From contig CAZWDU010000002.1 of the NCBI GenBank assembly GCA_964632845.1, positions 141,804 through 205,803 of the forward strand: DNA of 64,000 bases, in the 5' to 3' direction. Positions 16,092 to 24,453 of the stretch are shown here, in pieces. The notes beneath the pieces are model-generated. The model was not told the DNA's origin, searched no databases, and saw only the letters and a list, made by a program, of their open reading frames with translations. Numbering within the stretch: position 1 is the stretch's first letter; every line of letters begins with the position of its first letter. The DNA comes from JAOZHU01 sp964632845 (GTDB taxonomy: Archaea > Thermoproteota > Bathyarchaeia > Bathyarchaeales > Bathycorpusculaceae). The position numbers and the translations under genes are program-made.

Positions 16092-16145
16092 TTTTTGTTT
16101 TCTTCCCTCCTTTTGAATTGAAACTATGTGAGGGAAAAAGACTCA

Positions 16146-16168
16146 TTTAAGTATTGTGACTTACTATA
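16146..16168 (-). promoter_or_regulatory. Pilin promoter with conserved GTGACTTAcTATA box
   Basis: A TATA box (TTAAAT on the minus strand, 16146-16151) is preceded by TATAGTAAGTCAC (16156-16168). Nearly the same box, TGTAATAAGTCAC, lies upstream of the TATA box of the neighbouring regulator gene (16703-16715). Such a shared element just upstream of two TATA boxes suggests a common regulator. Confidence 0.5.
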
Positions 16169-16291
16169 CCATATTGCCTGTATGTAAAACACAACTACAC
16201 CAAAAACACCAAGCACCATCAAAATACCATGTACCCAAACATTAAAAAAGAAAATGTAGAACAGTTGAGCGCAAATACGCCCACTATATGC

Positions 16292-16630
16292 CTAAATCTC
16301 AAGTTCATCAAAGAACTCGAGAAGAAGCTTCGCTACTTTCTCACCGAACTCCGTAATCAAATAGTACTTCTTCAACGGGTCAATGCGCTCGCTTTTAGCC
16401 AAGCCCAAATCCTCAATCTCAATCATCCTCGCCCTGAACGTGCCATCGCTAAGCGTCAACTTATTCTCACGCATGAAATCCTTTGCTTCCTTCCACTTAC
16501 CACGATTCATATGCAACAGCAAAATGCAATCAATAGCATGGTCCTTCTCAAGCATCGCCTTAATCGCCGAAAGCTTCGGGTCGGTTAAAATGTGTTTTGC
16601 CTTCTCCTCTTCTCCACTAACCTTCAACAC
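16292..16630 (-). CDS. Winged-helix transcriptional regulator
   Basis: 112 residues, start GTG at 16630. Residues 35-100 form a winged helix: MNRGKWKEAKDFMRENKLTLSDGTFRARMIEIEDLGLA, with recognition helix around SDGTFRARMIEIEDLGL and wing ERIDPLKKYYLITEFG, ending in a helix for dimerisation (EKVAKLLLEFFDELE). Located 200 bases upstream of the pilin operon on the same strand, with the same promoter box as the pilin, so it is a good candidate for regulating itself and the pilin. Family not further resolved (PadR/MarR-like). Confidence 0.7.
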   Translation of the reverse strand: MLKVSGEEEKAKHILTDPKLSAIKAMLEKDHAIDCILLLHMNRGKWKEAKDFMRENKLTLSDGTFRARMIEIEDLGLAKSERIDPLKKYYLITEFGEKVAKLLLEFFDELEI

Positions 16631-17082
16631 TCACCAACTCACTTATTTTTGTTCTGAATATACGCAGAATAAACTTAAAAGATTTAACCTATATTACGAA
16701 ACGTGACTTATTACAATTGAAAAAAGATTACCCTCACCGACACCACCAACACAAACGGCAAAACCCACACCAAAAACAGAAAACAACCGCCTCCAAACAA
16801 AAGCCGTCACCTATTTGCCCTCTAAACAAACGAGCTGTCAACTGTTCTAAGCATACCAGTCCACGCCCTTCCATATTTGAAGCCTAACAACCAATCAACA
16901 CAGAAACCCATGATTATAAAGACCAGATTTCTACATAGGCTACCTAAACAACTCTATGGTACACCTATCCTGCAACAAACCTGCAAACATAAGCTTATTG
17001 TTAAGCATTCTGCGAAAGGAAGGTTTAAATAAATTATACCTCACTTTCGTAGTTAGCTTCAAACTCAAACGGAAGAAAAAGA
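16631..17082. promoter_or_regulatory. 452-base divergent region with two promoters
   Basis: Near the left end are the minus-strand TATA box (16683-16688) and the shared GTGACTTATTACA box (16703-16715) of the regulator gene. At the right end TTTAAATAAATTATA (17024-17038), preceded by the purine-rich GGAAGG, is the promoter of the ribosomal operon, predicting a leader of about 28 bases before ATG 17083. About 16720-17015 holds no gene or element I can recognise. Confidence 0.6.
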
Positions 17083-17568
17083 ATGTCACAAGAGTTTCGT
17101 CACATACTCAGAATCACAGGTACCGACATGGAGGGTACCCTGAAAACTGTTTACGCTCTGACAGAAATCAAAGGCATAAGCCTAAGCCTCTCTAACGCCA
17201 TACTAAAAAAAGCCGGCGTAAACCCCGACATGCGAGTAGGCTTCCTCACAGAAGCAGACATCGCAAAAATAGAAGAAATAGTTGTGAACCCAGCAAAATA
17301 CAACCTTCCAAACTGGCTTCTGAACAGAAGGAAAGATGCCGAAACAGGAAAAGACACGCATCTCATAAGCGCAGACCTTGTCCTGAAAACAAAAATGGAC
17401 ATAGATCACGCAAAAGAAATACGTTCTTGGCGCGGATACCGCCACGCTTACGGCTTGAAAGTACGCGGGCAGAGAACAAAAACCACTGGACGCGCAGGAA
17501 AAGCCCTTGGCGTCAAGAAGAAGACGCTTGTGCAGAAGCCTGGAGGCGCATCAGGAGGAGGCAAGTAA
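17083..17568 (+). CDS. rpsM: 30S ribosomal protein S13 (uS13)
   Basis: 161 residues, head of the small subunit, contacts tRNA and the 50S bridge. FRHILRITGTDMEGT, the helix-two-turn-helix region, and the C-terminal RGYRHAYGLKVRGQRTKTTGRAG tail, which reaches the decoding region, are typical. The N-terminal arm and the basic GGASGGGK tail are archaeal in style. First gene of the ribosomal/polymerase operon, with its own strong promoter. S4 follows after 2 bases. Confidence 0.97.
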   Translation: MSQEFRHILRITGTDMEGTLKTVYALTEIKGISLSLSNAILKKAGVNPDMRVGFLTEADIAKIEEIVVNPAKYNLPNWLLNRRKDAETGKDTHLISADLVLKTKMDIDHAKEIRSWRGYRHAYGLKVRGQRTKTTGRAGKALGVKKKTLVQKPGGASGGGK

Positions 17569-17570
17569 CC

Positions 17571-18161
17571 GTGGGCGACCCGAAAAAACAACGGAAAAAA
17601 TATGACACGCCGCGGTTTGCTTGGCGAAAAGACATCCTGCAAGAAGAGCTTAAGTTGCTGGGGCAATATGGCTTAAGAAACAAGCATGAACTTTGGCGCC
17701 ACAAAACACATCTGTCCAAAGTAAGAGGCATAGCGCGCTCGCTTATAGGCAAACCGCCTGAAGAACGCGAAAAAATGGAAAACGAACTGCTATCACGCCT
17801 GAAAAAACTCGGCATCCTCCAAGACACCGCAGTTTTGGACAACGTGCTAGACTTGACTATAGAGGACATGCTGGAACGCAGGCTTCAAACAATCGTTTTC
17901 CGAAAAGGCTTAACCCGAACAATTCACCAATCCCGCCAACTTGTAACCCACGGACACATAACCATAAACAACCGCCGAGTAACAGTGCCAAGTTACATCG
18001 TGTCAAAAGAGGAAGAAGAGCAGATAGCTTACGCCCAGCAAAGCGCACTTGTGAACCCAGCGCATCCGACGAGGCAGGCAATGACCGCGGAAGTCAAACA
18101 GCCAGAGATACGACAGCCTATGAATAGGAGAGGCGGCAGAAGAGGAGGCGGCAGATTCTGA
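17571..18161 (+). CDS. rpsD: 30S ribosomal protein S4 (uS4)
   Basis: 196 residues when started at GTG 17571, two bases after the S13 stop and 7 bases after GGAGG (within GGAGGAGGC). The frame stays open upstream into S13, but only this start gives the archaeal N-terminus GDPKKQRKKYDTPRFAW. The S4 RNA-binding domain is clear in the middle (ERRLQTIVFRKGL, then SRQLVTHGHITINNRRVTVPSY). The tail is Arg/Gly-rich (RRGGRRGGGRF). It nucleates 30S assembly on 16S rRNA. Confidence 0.95.
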   Translation: MGDPKKQRKKYDTPRFAWRKDILQEELKLLGQYGLRNKHELWRHKTHLSKVRGIARSLIGKPPEEREKMENELLSRLKKLGILQDTAVLDNVLDLTIEDMLERRLQTIVFRKGLTRTIHQSRQLVTHGHITINNRRVTVPSYIVSKEEEEQIAYAQQSALVNPAHPTRQAMTAEVKQPEIRQPMNRRGGRRGGGRF

Positions 18162-18559
18162 GCAGCAGCAAACGAAACGAGAAATGGGGCGTCGTCCACA
18201 TCTTCAGCTCCTACAACAACACGCTAATCCACATAACTGACATCTCAGGCGCAGAAACAATCGCCCGCACAAGCGGCGGAATGTTCGTCAAAGCAGACCG
18301 CTTAGAATCTTCACCTTACGCGGCTATGCGCGCTGCCACAGCAGCGGCTGAAGTAGCGCGCGACAAGGGCATAACGGCAATACATATCAAAGTCCGCGCT
18401 CCAGGCGGTTCAGGACCGCGAACGCCGGGACCAGGTGCCCAAGCTGCCATACGCGCGCTTGCTCGGTTCGGTTTCCGCATAGAACGCATTGAAGAAGTCA
18501 CACCTATTCCACACGACGGCACGCGAAGACCAGGCGGCAGAAGAGGAAGACGCGTATAA
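18158..18559 (+). CDS. rpsK: 30S ribosomal protein S11 (uS11), probable CTG start
   Basis: The full S11 reading frame runs from 18158, since KWGVVHIFSSYNNTLIHITD and SGAETIARTSGG, the conserved first half, lie before the first ATG at 18281. The frame closes at TAG 18125, leaving only ATT 18155 or CTG 18158 as start-like codons. CTG 18158 overlaps the S4 stop and sits 9 bases after GGAGG, and yields SSSKRNEKWG, the length expected for archaeal S11 (133 residues). The C-terminal RTPGPGAQAAIRALAR and RPGGRRGRR are normal. S11 forms part of the platform near the mRNA exit. Confidence 0.9.
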   Translation: MSSSKRNEKWGVVHIFSSYNNTLIHITDISGAETIARTSGGMFVKADRLESSPYAAMRAATAAAEVARDKGITAIHIKVRAPGGSGPRTPGPGAQAAIRALARFGFRIERIEEVTPIPHDGTRRPGGRRGRRV

Positions 18560-18666
18560 CCGCTTCACTTGAGTGCATATTAACAGAAAAATTGAAATAA
18601 TGCACTTGTACTTCTATTGAACCGCACAGTCATAATCATATAGTTCATTGTGGAGTGCTTTAACAA

Positions 18667-19482
18667 GTGAAAATTGAAGTGCTGGAAAAAGACGAAGTAA
18701 ACCTTCGTGTAATCATTCGCGATGTGGACGTTCCGTTAATGAACGCTCTGCGGCGAATCGCGCTTGCTGAAGTTCCAAGCATGGCTATAGACGAAGTTGT
18801 CATGATTGAGAACTCTTCGATTCTGCAAGATGAAATAATAGCTCACAGGCTGGGCTTAACTCCGCTGAAAACGGACTTGGACGGTTACAATCTTCCTGAA
18901 GAATGCTCCTGCAAAAGCGAGTTCGGCTGCAATCTCTGCCGCGTGACGCTTACGCTGGACGCAGAATCCAAAGACGGCACACGAACCATTTACTCAGGAG
19001 AACTGGTCTCGGAAAACCCAGCGATAATCCCTGTTTCTGACAGGGTGCCCATCATTAAACTGGCTAAGGGGCAGAAACTGAAGCTTGAAGCGTACGCTAG
19101 GCTTGGGAAAGGCAAGGCGCACGCGAAATGGCAGCCTGTTTCCATGTGTGCCTACAAGTACTTCCCAAAAATAGCTGTCACAAGCAAAAAATGCGAAAAC
19201 TGTACGAAATGCGTGGACATCTGCCCCAAAAAAGTGCTTGGTATGAAAGACGGCGCGGTGGAAGTTCGCGACCTTTTGGCGTGCAACCTCTGCATGGACT
19301 GCGTGGAAGCTTGCCCGCAAGAGCCAAAGGGCATAAATGTAGAATGGGAAAAGAACAGTTTTATATTGAATATAGAATCAACTGGAGCGCTTCCTCCAGA
19401 AAGGATACTTCAAGAAGCCAATAAAATATTGGACAAGCAACTGAAGGAATTTGAAGAACAGTTACAAGTGAAAGAAAAATGA
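18667..19482 (+). CDS. rpoD: DNA-directed RNA polymerase subunit D (Rpo3)
   Basis: Archaeal counterpart of bacterial alpha and eukaryotic Rpb3/AC40; with subunit L it forms the assembly platform of RNA polymerase. 271 residues, start GTG 18667. The alpha motif is seen in VPLMNALRRIALAEVPSMAID. Residues about 175-220 are a ferredoxin-like insert with two four-cysteine groups, CENCTKCVDICP and CNLCMDCVEACP, enough for two 4Fe-4S clusters; some archaea keep two clusters, others one or none. A small promoter-like AT stretch precedes it in the 107-base gap after S11. L18e starts 4 bases before its stop. Confidence 0.96.
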   Translation: MKIEVLEKDEVNLRVIIRDVDVPLMNALRRIALAEVPSMAIDEVVMIENSSILQDEIIAHRLGLTPLKTDLDGYNLPEECSCKSEFGCNLCRVTLTLDAESKDGTRTIYSGELVSENPAIIPVSDRVPIIKLAKGQKLKLEAYARLGKGKAHAKWQPVSMCAYKYFPKIAVTSKKCENCTKCVDICPKKVLGMKDGAVEVRDLLACNLCMDCVEACPQEPKGINVEWEKNSFILNIESTGALPPERILQEANKILDKQLKEFEEQLQVKEK

Positions 19483-19841
19483 GAGAAACCAAATCCACAA
19501 ACCCTGAACTATTACAGCTTATTCGTTTCCTGAAAAAGCAAGCCAGAGAAACACAAGCCAACATATGGTTGGACGTAGCAAAGTACCTATCCAAAGCAAA
19601 CAGGCAAAGCGTAGCCGTGAACTTGAGCCAGATAAACAGGCACACCGAGAAAAAGGCAGTAGTGGTTGTGCCCGGCAAAGTCTTAGGCTCAGGCGCCCTG
19701 AATCATTCAATAACCGTTGCCGCTTTTTCTGCGTCTGAAAAGGCGAAAGAAAAGTTGGCAGCCGCAAAGGCAAAATACTTGTCTATTCCTGAGCTTGTGA
19801 AAGAAAACCCGAAAGGCTCAAATGTCAAGATAATCCGGTGA
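19479..19841 (+). CDS. rpl18e: 50S ribosomal protein L18e (eL18)
   Basis: 120 residues, archaeal/eukaryotic-specific large-subunit protein. LIRFLKKQARETQANIWLDVAKYL and VVVPGKVLGSGALNHSITVAAFSAS are diagnostic. The ATG overlaps the end of the RpoD gene by 4 bases (ATGA type), so the two are translationally coupled. L13 begins 4 bases after its stop. The short C-terminus is normal for archaeal members. Confidence 0.95.
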   Translation: MRETKSTNPELLQLIRFLKKQARETQANIWLDVAKYLSKANRQSVAVNLSQINRHTEKKAVVVVPGKVLGSGALNHSITVAAFSASEKAKEKLAAAKAKYLSIPELVKENPKGSNVKIIR

Positions 19842-19845
19842 AAAA

Positions 19846-20289
19846 ATGCAGACCACAAAAAACCCCGTAGCAGTGATTAATGCTGAAGGCCTTATTCTAG
19901 GCAGAATGGCCAGCAAAGTCGCTAAAAAACTGCTCAACGGCGAAAGCGTAATCATAGTTAACGCTGAGAAAAGCGTGTTGTCAGGTAAAAGGAAAAGCAA
20001 AGTGGCGGAAGCCAAACAATTCCTCGAAGTTGGCGCTCCAGAAAGGGGACCTTTTCATTACAGGCGACCTGACAGGATAACGCGGCAAACTGTTCGGGGA
20101 ATGTTGCCGATTAAGCAGCCGAAAGGCAAGACCGCTTTCAAGAGGCTGAAGGTGTTCATGGGCGTGCCTGAAGACTTTAAAGACCAGAAAATGGGCACGT
20201 TCGAGGAAGCTCAAGCTACAAAACTGAAAGGACCACACTTAACGCTTGCCGAATTGGCGAAAGAAATAGGATGGAACCAAGGTGAATGA
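19846..20289 (+). CDS. rplM: 50S ribosomal protein L13 (uL13)
   Basis: 147 residues. Conserved AEGLILGRMASKVAKKLLNG at the N-terminus, then RGPFHYRRPDRITRQTVRGMLP. L13 is an early assembly protein of 23S rRNA. In archaea the L18e-L13-S9-RpoN order is standard and is kept here. It overlaps the S9 start in an ATGA arrangement. Confidence 0.96.
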   Translation: MQTTKNPVAVINAEGLILGRMASKVAKKLLNGESVIIVNAEKSVLSGKRKSKVAEAKQFLEVGAPERGPFHYRRPDRITRQTVRGMLPIKQPKGKTAFKRLKVFMGVPEDFKDQKMGTFEEAQATKLKGPHLTLAELAKEIGWNQGE

Positions 20290-20702
20290 TCATGACAAGT
20301 AAGAAAGTTTTGGTTGTTAGTGGAAAAAGGAAAACCGCTGTTGCCCGCGCCATCGTTAAACCTGGCGCAGGAAGAATACGTGTTAACAGGATTCCCGTGG
20401 AAATTTACGAGCCTGAAATCGCCCGCGAAAAAATCATGGAGCCGCTTCTGCAGGCTGGCGAGGACGTTTGGAAGCAGTTGGACATGGATATTAAAACTTC
20501 TGGCGGCGGCTTTATGGGGCAAGCTGAAGCTGCTCGCGTGACTGTTGCAAACGCGTTGTTGAAGTGGACTAAGAGTTCTCATTTGCGCACTGTTTTCACC
20601 GAGTATGACCGAACCATGATTGTTGGCGATTCCCGCAGCAAGGAACCCAAAAAGTTTGGTGGCCCAGGCGCTCGGGCTAAGGAGCAGAAGAGTTACAGGT
20701 AA
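20286..20702 (+). CDS. rpsI: 30S ribosomal protein S9 (uS9)
   Basis: 138 residues. VSGKRKTAVARAIVKPGAGRIRVN is the conserved opening and the tail ARAKEQKSYR is the basic arm that contacts the P-site tRNA. ATG 20286 overlaps the L13 stop; ATG 20292 is an in-frame alternative. RpoN follows after 16 bases with GGAG as its ribosome binding site. Confidence 0.95.
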   Translation: MIMTSKKVLVVSGKRKTAVARAIVKPGAGRIRVNRIPVEIYEPEIAREKIMEPLLQAGEDVWKQLDMDIKTSGGGFMGQAEAARVTVANALLKWTKSSHLRTVFTEYDRTMIVGDSRSKEPKKFGGPGARAKEQKSYR

Positions 20703-20718
20703 AGGAGTTGAAGCGTAG

Positions 20719-20949
20719 ATGATTATTCCCGTGAGATGTTTCACGTGCGGCAAGTTGATAGGCGACCGCTGGGAAGAGTTCGCTCGAAGAATCAAAACGG
20801 GCGAAAACGCCAGCGACGTCTTGGACAGCTTAGGCATTAAACGGTACTGCTGCAGGCGAATGTTGCTTTCGAACGTGGAAATCATCGACGAAGTTCTACG
20901 CTTCTATGAAGAGGCGGAAAAGAGGAAAGAAGCCCGAAACTTCTACTAA
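20719..20949 (+). CDS. rpoN: DNA-directed RNA polymerase subunit N (Rpo10)
   Basis: 76 residues, equivalent to eukaryotic Rpb10. The zinc-binding zipper is complete: PVRCFTCGKLIGDRWEEF at the N-terminus and the CCRRM pair (KRYCCRRMLLSNVE). It completes the polymerase assembly platform with subunits D, L and P. Last gene of the operon: unlike many archaea, no rpoK, enolase or S2 gene follows; the latter two are found 9-11 kb away on the other strand. Confidence 0.96.
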   Translation: MIIPVRCFTCGKLIGDRWEEFARRIKTGENASDVLDSLGIKRYCCRRMLLSNVEIIDEVLRFYEEAEKRKEARNFY

Positions 20950-21412
20950 GTTGCTTAGTCATTTTCGGTTTTTCTATAGCTTTTTTCTCGCGTTGCTTGT
21001 GTAAGCTAAACTTAGGTTTTGCTATTGCACTGGGTTTAGGAGAAACAACAAGGATGGCGTAGCATGTGGTTTTAGACGTGTATGTTGACGCCGTGTGAAA
21101 AGTAGCCTATGAGCATTTTGACTTTTTCGCTGCATGCTTGTCTAAAAGTAATGCATATCTAATCACCGAAAACACATGCAAGCGCATCTTTGTAAATTTT
21201 AATGATACTTTTGTGCTTGAGGTTTTCTGCTGAAAGTACGATGCATGAAGACTGAAGTGTTGTTGTAGACTGGGGATGCGGATATGTTTCAATCTCGGAA
21301 ATTTAATTTATATTGCTGCTGTAACATTTTCAATGCTATGTCGGAATTGCAGCTTGCGGAAAATCAATTTAATTATTACCGTAACTGTGCCGTTTGGAGA
21401 GAAGAACACTGA
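20950..21412. other. 463-base intergenic region
   Basis: No gene found. The right end contains two similar AT-rich blocks, each TTTAATT-like followed by GTAAC (about 21302-21325 and 21368-21385); the second is a plausible TATA box for the gene at 21413, with GGAGAG at 21396-21401 as ribosome binding site. The first 340 bases carry nothing I can identify; no tRNA-like fold was seen. Confidence 0.5.
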
Positions 21413-22045
21413 ATGCTGACTGAGAAAATGCGCGAAAGAAACCTACAAACGTCAGTGATTACCATGTTCATTGTAATCTCTGTTTCCGTAGCCATGTTTG
21501 CGTCATCAACCAGCTTGTTTTCCGCAAGTGGCGCCTCGTCAATTGTGATGGCAAACTACTACCCAACCGACGGCGAAACATACGAGTACGTCGATCACTT
21601 CGTAGAGCAAACCACGGCAGTCAACACCAACACAACCGTTTCAGTTAGCATCGACGGAAACACACCCATACCCATGACGTACCAAGGCATAAAAAACGAA
21701 ATAGTCTCAGGCGACACTGTTGCTCGCGACTGGCACACATGGAAAATAACAATTCCAACCATAACCGAGCCAGGCAAGCACACATTCCAGTTTTTCAGGC
21801 ATTATTACGTTTGGCAAGAAGTAGACCAGTACTGGGCAGAATTCAACTCCTACTCCACTATCCAATCATTCAATATTGCTGAAACATCTGCAACGCCTTC
21901 TCAGCCACCAGCAACAGCAACAGTAACCTCCATTTACATAATCGCAGTCATAACAGCTTCAGCAATAACCGCCCTGTTAGTTTTAGTAATGTTCACTCTG
22001 CGAAAACGCAATCAGCAACATAGCCAAACAGACCATTTAGAGTAG
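21413..22045 (+). CDS. Secreted, membrane-anchored protein of unknown function
   Basis: 210 residues. An N-terminal hydrophobic segment (VITMFIVISVSVAMFASS) is a signal or anchor; residues 45-165 are extracytoplasmic, rich in Thr, Tyr and Asn, with an immunoglobulin-like feel (NTNTTVSVSIDGNTPIPM, TWKITIPTITEPGKHTFQFF). A Pro/Thr linker leads to a second membrane helix (IYIIAVITASAITALLVLVMF) and a basic-polar cytoplasmic tail. This is the layout of an archaeal cell-surface protein. Not recognised further. Transcribed alone, convergent with the glutamate synthase operon. Confidence 0.7.
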   Translation: MLTEKMRERNLQTSVITMFIVISVSVAMFASSTSLFSASGASSIVMANYYPTDGETYEYVDHFVEQTTAVNTNTTVSVSIDGNTPIPMTYQGIKNEIVSGDTVARDWHTWKITIPTITEPGKHTFQFFRHYYVWQEVDQYWAEFNSYSTIQSFNIAETSATPSQPPATATVTSIYIIAVITASAITALLVLVMFTLRKRNQQHSQTDHLE

Positions 22046-22134
22046 AAAAGCGAAGCCCAAATGCATTACGCCCAAATAGGGGGAGGGGGTATGAGCCGTA
22101 GCGAGCACATCAACTAACTATTCCTGCAAACACA

Positions 22135-22935
22135 TCAATGCGAATACAATTTGCCATAAGGTCTTTTGGAAACAGGCACTATCTTGCGGAACTTGGCGCT
22201 CATAACTTTAGCGAAATCGAAGCCAAAGTAACTGCAGAACTCCCGCGTTAAACTTTCGATTACGTGTGTGTCGCGCTTGCCAACATCCATAACTTTCGTG
22301 CCTTCACCTAACTCAAACAGGTCGCCGCGCTCGTAAATGACGCCGCCGTGCATTCCTGTGCCTACGAACCGCGCGTTGCAGCGTTCGCCTTCAGGTAAGG
22401 TTAAGCCGAGAACAAGAATAACTCCGCCTGCCATGTACTCGCCTAGAAAGTCCTGTCCAGTGCCGCCTATTACCATCTGTGGTTTTTTGCCTTGGAACTC
22501 TTTAATGTGAATGCCTACTCGGTACCCTACATCGTCGCGGATAAAGACTTTGCCGCCCCGCATAGAATGCCCAGTTATGTCACCAGCGTGTCCGTGGACG
22601 ATTATTTGTCCCTCGTTCATAGTGTTGCCGCAGCCGTCCTGCGCGTTCCCATGAACCACCAATCGTGGGCCATTCATGAACGCGCCTAAATCGTTGCCCG
22701 GGGTCCCGTAAATGTCAATTTGCACTTCCTTATCCAAATCAGTTCCAATGTACCGTTGTCCACAGACGTTGCGAATTTCTATGCGTCCAGCGCCACCGCT
22801 GCTTATCGTTCTCAGAAGGCTGTTCAGGTCTTTATATGCCATGCCGTCAGCGTCGATTTTCCACACTTCAGCTTCTACTTTCACACTGGAAAGCAGTTTC
22901 GGGTTAACTTCTGCAAGAATTTTTTCCTTAAGCAT
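22135..22935 (-). CDS. Glutamate synthase GXGXG (alpha) domain protein
   Basis: 266 residues. This is the C-terminal beta-helix domain of GltB as a separate protein, as in archaea; the same fold occurs in FwdC. Repeats with glycine pairs are clear: GNAQDGCGNTMNEG, GHAGDITGHSMRGG, GGTGQDFLGEYMAGG. The domain helps to form the ammonia tunnel and supports the interface of the complex. It is the last gene of a five-gene operon and starts 6 bases after the FMN subunit. Confidence 0.9.
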   Translation of the reverse strand: MLKEKILAEVNPKLLSSVKVEAEVWKIDADGMAYKDLNSLLRTISSGGAGRIEIRNVCGQRYIGTDLDKEVQIDIYGTPGNDLGAFMNGPRLVVHGNAQDGCGNTMNEGQIIVHGHAGDITGHSMRGGKVFIRDDVGYRVGIHIKEFQGKKPQMVIGGTGQDFLGEYMAGGVILVLGLTLPEGERCNARFVGTGMHGGVIYERGDLFELGEGTKVMDVGKRDTHVIESLTREFCSYFGFDFAKVMSAKFRKIVPVSKRPYGKLYSH

Positions 22936-22941
22936 ACGTCA

Positions 22942-24453
22942 TCAGTCTCCTGCCATCTTCACGCCCAATACTTTCAACTCAGTATCCGTTAAGCCTACAC
23001 CGCGCAACGCCAAGCGGTTCCCACGCAAACTTTCAATAGCGTTTATGCCCATGCCGCCCATCATGTCCTTGATTTCCAAGCTCCAGCCGCGCAGCAAATT
23101 CACCAGCCGCTCCGACGCGATGTCAGGGTTAATCCGCTTAGAAATCCACGGGTCACTTGTTGCAATGCCCCACGGACACTTACCAGTATAGCATCGTTGA
23201 CACACAGTGCAGCCTATAGCCACAAGCGCAGCCGTGCCAATGTACACTGCGTCAGCACCCAACGCAATAGCCTTAACAATGTCAGCGCTGCCTCGGATGC
23301 CGCCAGCCGCAATCACAGACGCCTTATTGCGAATGCCTTCATCACGCAACCGCTGGTCAACCTGCGCAATCGCCAACTCGATGGGTATGCCTACGTTGTC
23401 TCGGATAACCTTAGGTGCAGCGCCAGTCGCGCCCCTAACACCGTCTAACGCTATGATATCGGCTCCAGCACGCACCATGCCGCTGGCAATTGCAGGCGCG
23501 TTATGAACCGCGGCAATTTTCACCGAAACGGGCTTAGCGTAGTCCGTAGCTTCTTTTAACGCGTAAATCAGTTGCCTAAGGTCCTCTATAGAGTAGATGT
23601 CATGTTGAGGCGCAGGTGAAAGTGCATCTGTGCCTGCGGGAATCATGCGTGTTTTGGCAACGTCTTCAGTGACTTTCTCGCCTGGAAGGTGCCCGCCAAT
23701 TCCTGGTTTTGCGCCTTGACCGATTTTGATTTCCACGGCAGCGCCAGCATCCAAGTATTTCGGGTGTACGCCGAAGCGGCCTGAAGCCACTTGGACAATT
23801 GCGTGAGCGCCATACTTGTACAGGCTCTGGTCTAAGCCGCCTTCGCCAGTGTTAAAGTAAGTTCCGCATTCGGTGGCAGCGCGTGCTAAGGCTTCATGTA
23901 CGTTCAAGCTTATGGCACCGTAAGACATGGCGGAGAACATTATTGGCGTGTCAAGGCGCAGTTGAGGCGTAAGCTCAGTCTTCAGCGCAACCTCGCCGTT
24001 TTCTATTTCAAGCTCTAACTGGTCAGGCTTAGTGCCTAAGTAGGTTCGGATCTCCATAGGCTCCCGTAGCGGGTCTATTGAGGGGTTAGTCACTTGGCTG
24101 GCGTTGAGTAGAAGTCTGTCCCAGTATGTAAAGTGCGGTTTGTCGCAGCCCATGCCTGTTAGAATCACGGTGCCTGTTTCAGCCTGCTTTTTGGCGTCGC
24201 GGAGGGCTTCCATCGTCCAGTTAGAGTTCTCTCTGGAAACGTTAGGGTTTTTGCGTATGGTTATGGCGTGAGTAGGGCAAAACGTAACGCAGCGTTGGCA
24301 GTTGACGCAGTTCTCATCCTTGCTGCAGATGACATCGTCCTCAGCGTCGTAATAGTGCGTATCATAAGTGCACTGGTTCACGCAGACTTTGCAGCGGATG
24401 CAGCGGTTCTGGTCTCGCTCCACAAGGTACTCAGGAAGCAAATAGCTTTTCAT
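22942..24453 (-). CDS. gltB: Glutamate synthase FMN subunit with N-terminal ferredoxin domain
   Basis: 503 residues. Residues 10-75 carry two 4Fe-4S motifs (CIRCKVCVNQC and CVNCQRCVTFCP). The rest is the TIM-barrel glutamate synthase domain that binds FMN and reduces the 2-iminoglutarate; GEGGLDQSLYKYG, KIGQGAKPGIGGHLPG and the 3Fe-4S cysteines CTVCQRCYTGKCPWGIAT are conserved. The fused ferredoxin is the archaeal form and probably receives electrons from the upstream ferredoxin or FAD protein. Overlaps the amidotransferase gene by 4 bases. Confidence 0.93.
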   Translation of the reverse strand: MKSYLLPEYLVERDQNRCIRCKVCVNQCTYDTHYYDAEDDVICSKDENCVNCQRCVTFCPTHAITIRKNPNVSRENSNWTMEALRDAKKQAETGTVILTGMGCDKPHFTYWDRLLLNASQVTNPSIDPLREPMEIRTYLGTKPDQLELEIENGEVALKTELTPQLRLDTPIMFSAMSYGAISLNVHEALARAATECGTYFNTGEGGLDQSLYKYGAHAIVQVASGRFGVHPKYLDAGAAVEIKIGQGAKPGIGGHLPGEKVTEDVAKTRMIPAGTDALSPAPQHDIYSIEDLRQLIYALKEATDYAKPVSVKIAAVHNAPAIASGMVRAGADIIALDGVRGATGAAPKVIRDNVGIPIELAIAQVDQRLRDEGIRNKASVIAAGGIRGSADIVKAIALGADAVYIGTAALVAIGCTVCQRCYTGKCPWGIATSDPWISKRINPDIASERLVNLLRGWSLEIKDMMGGMGINAIESLRGNRLALRGVGLTDTELKVLGVKMAGD

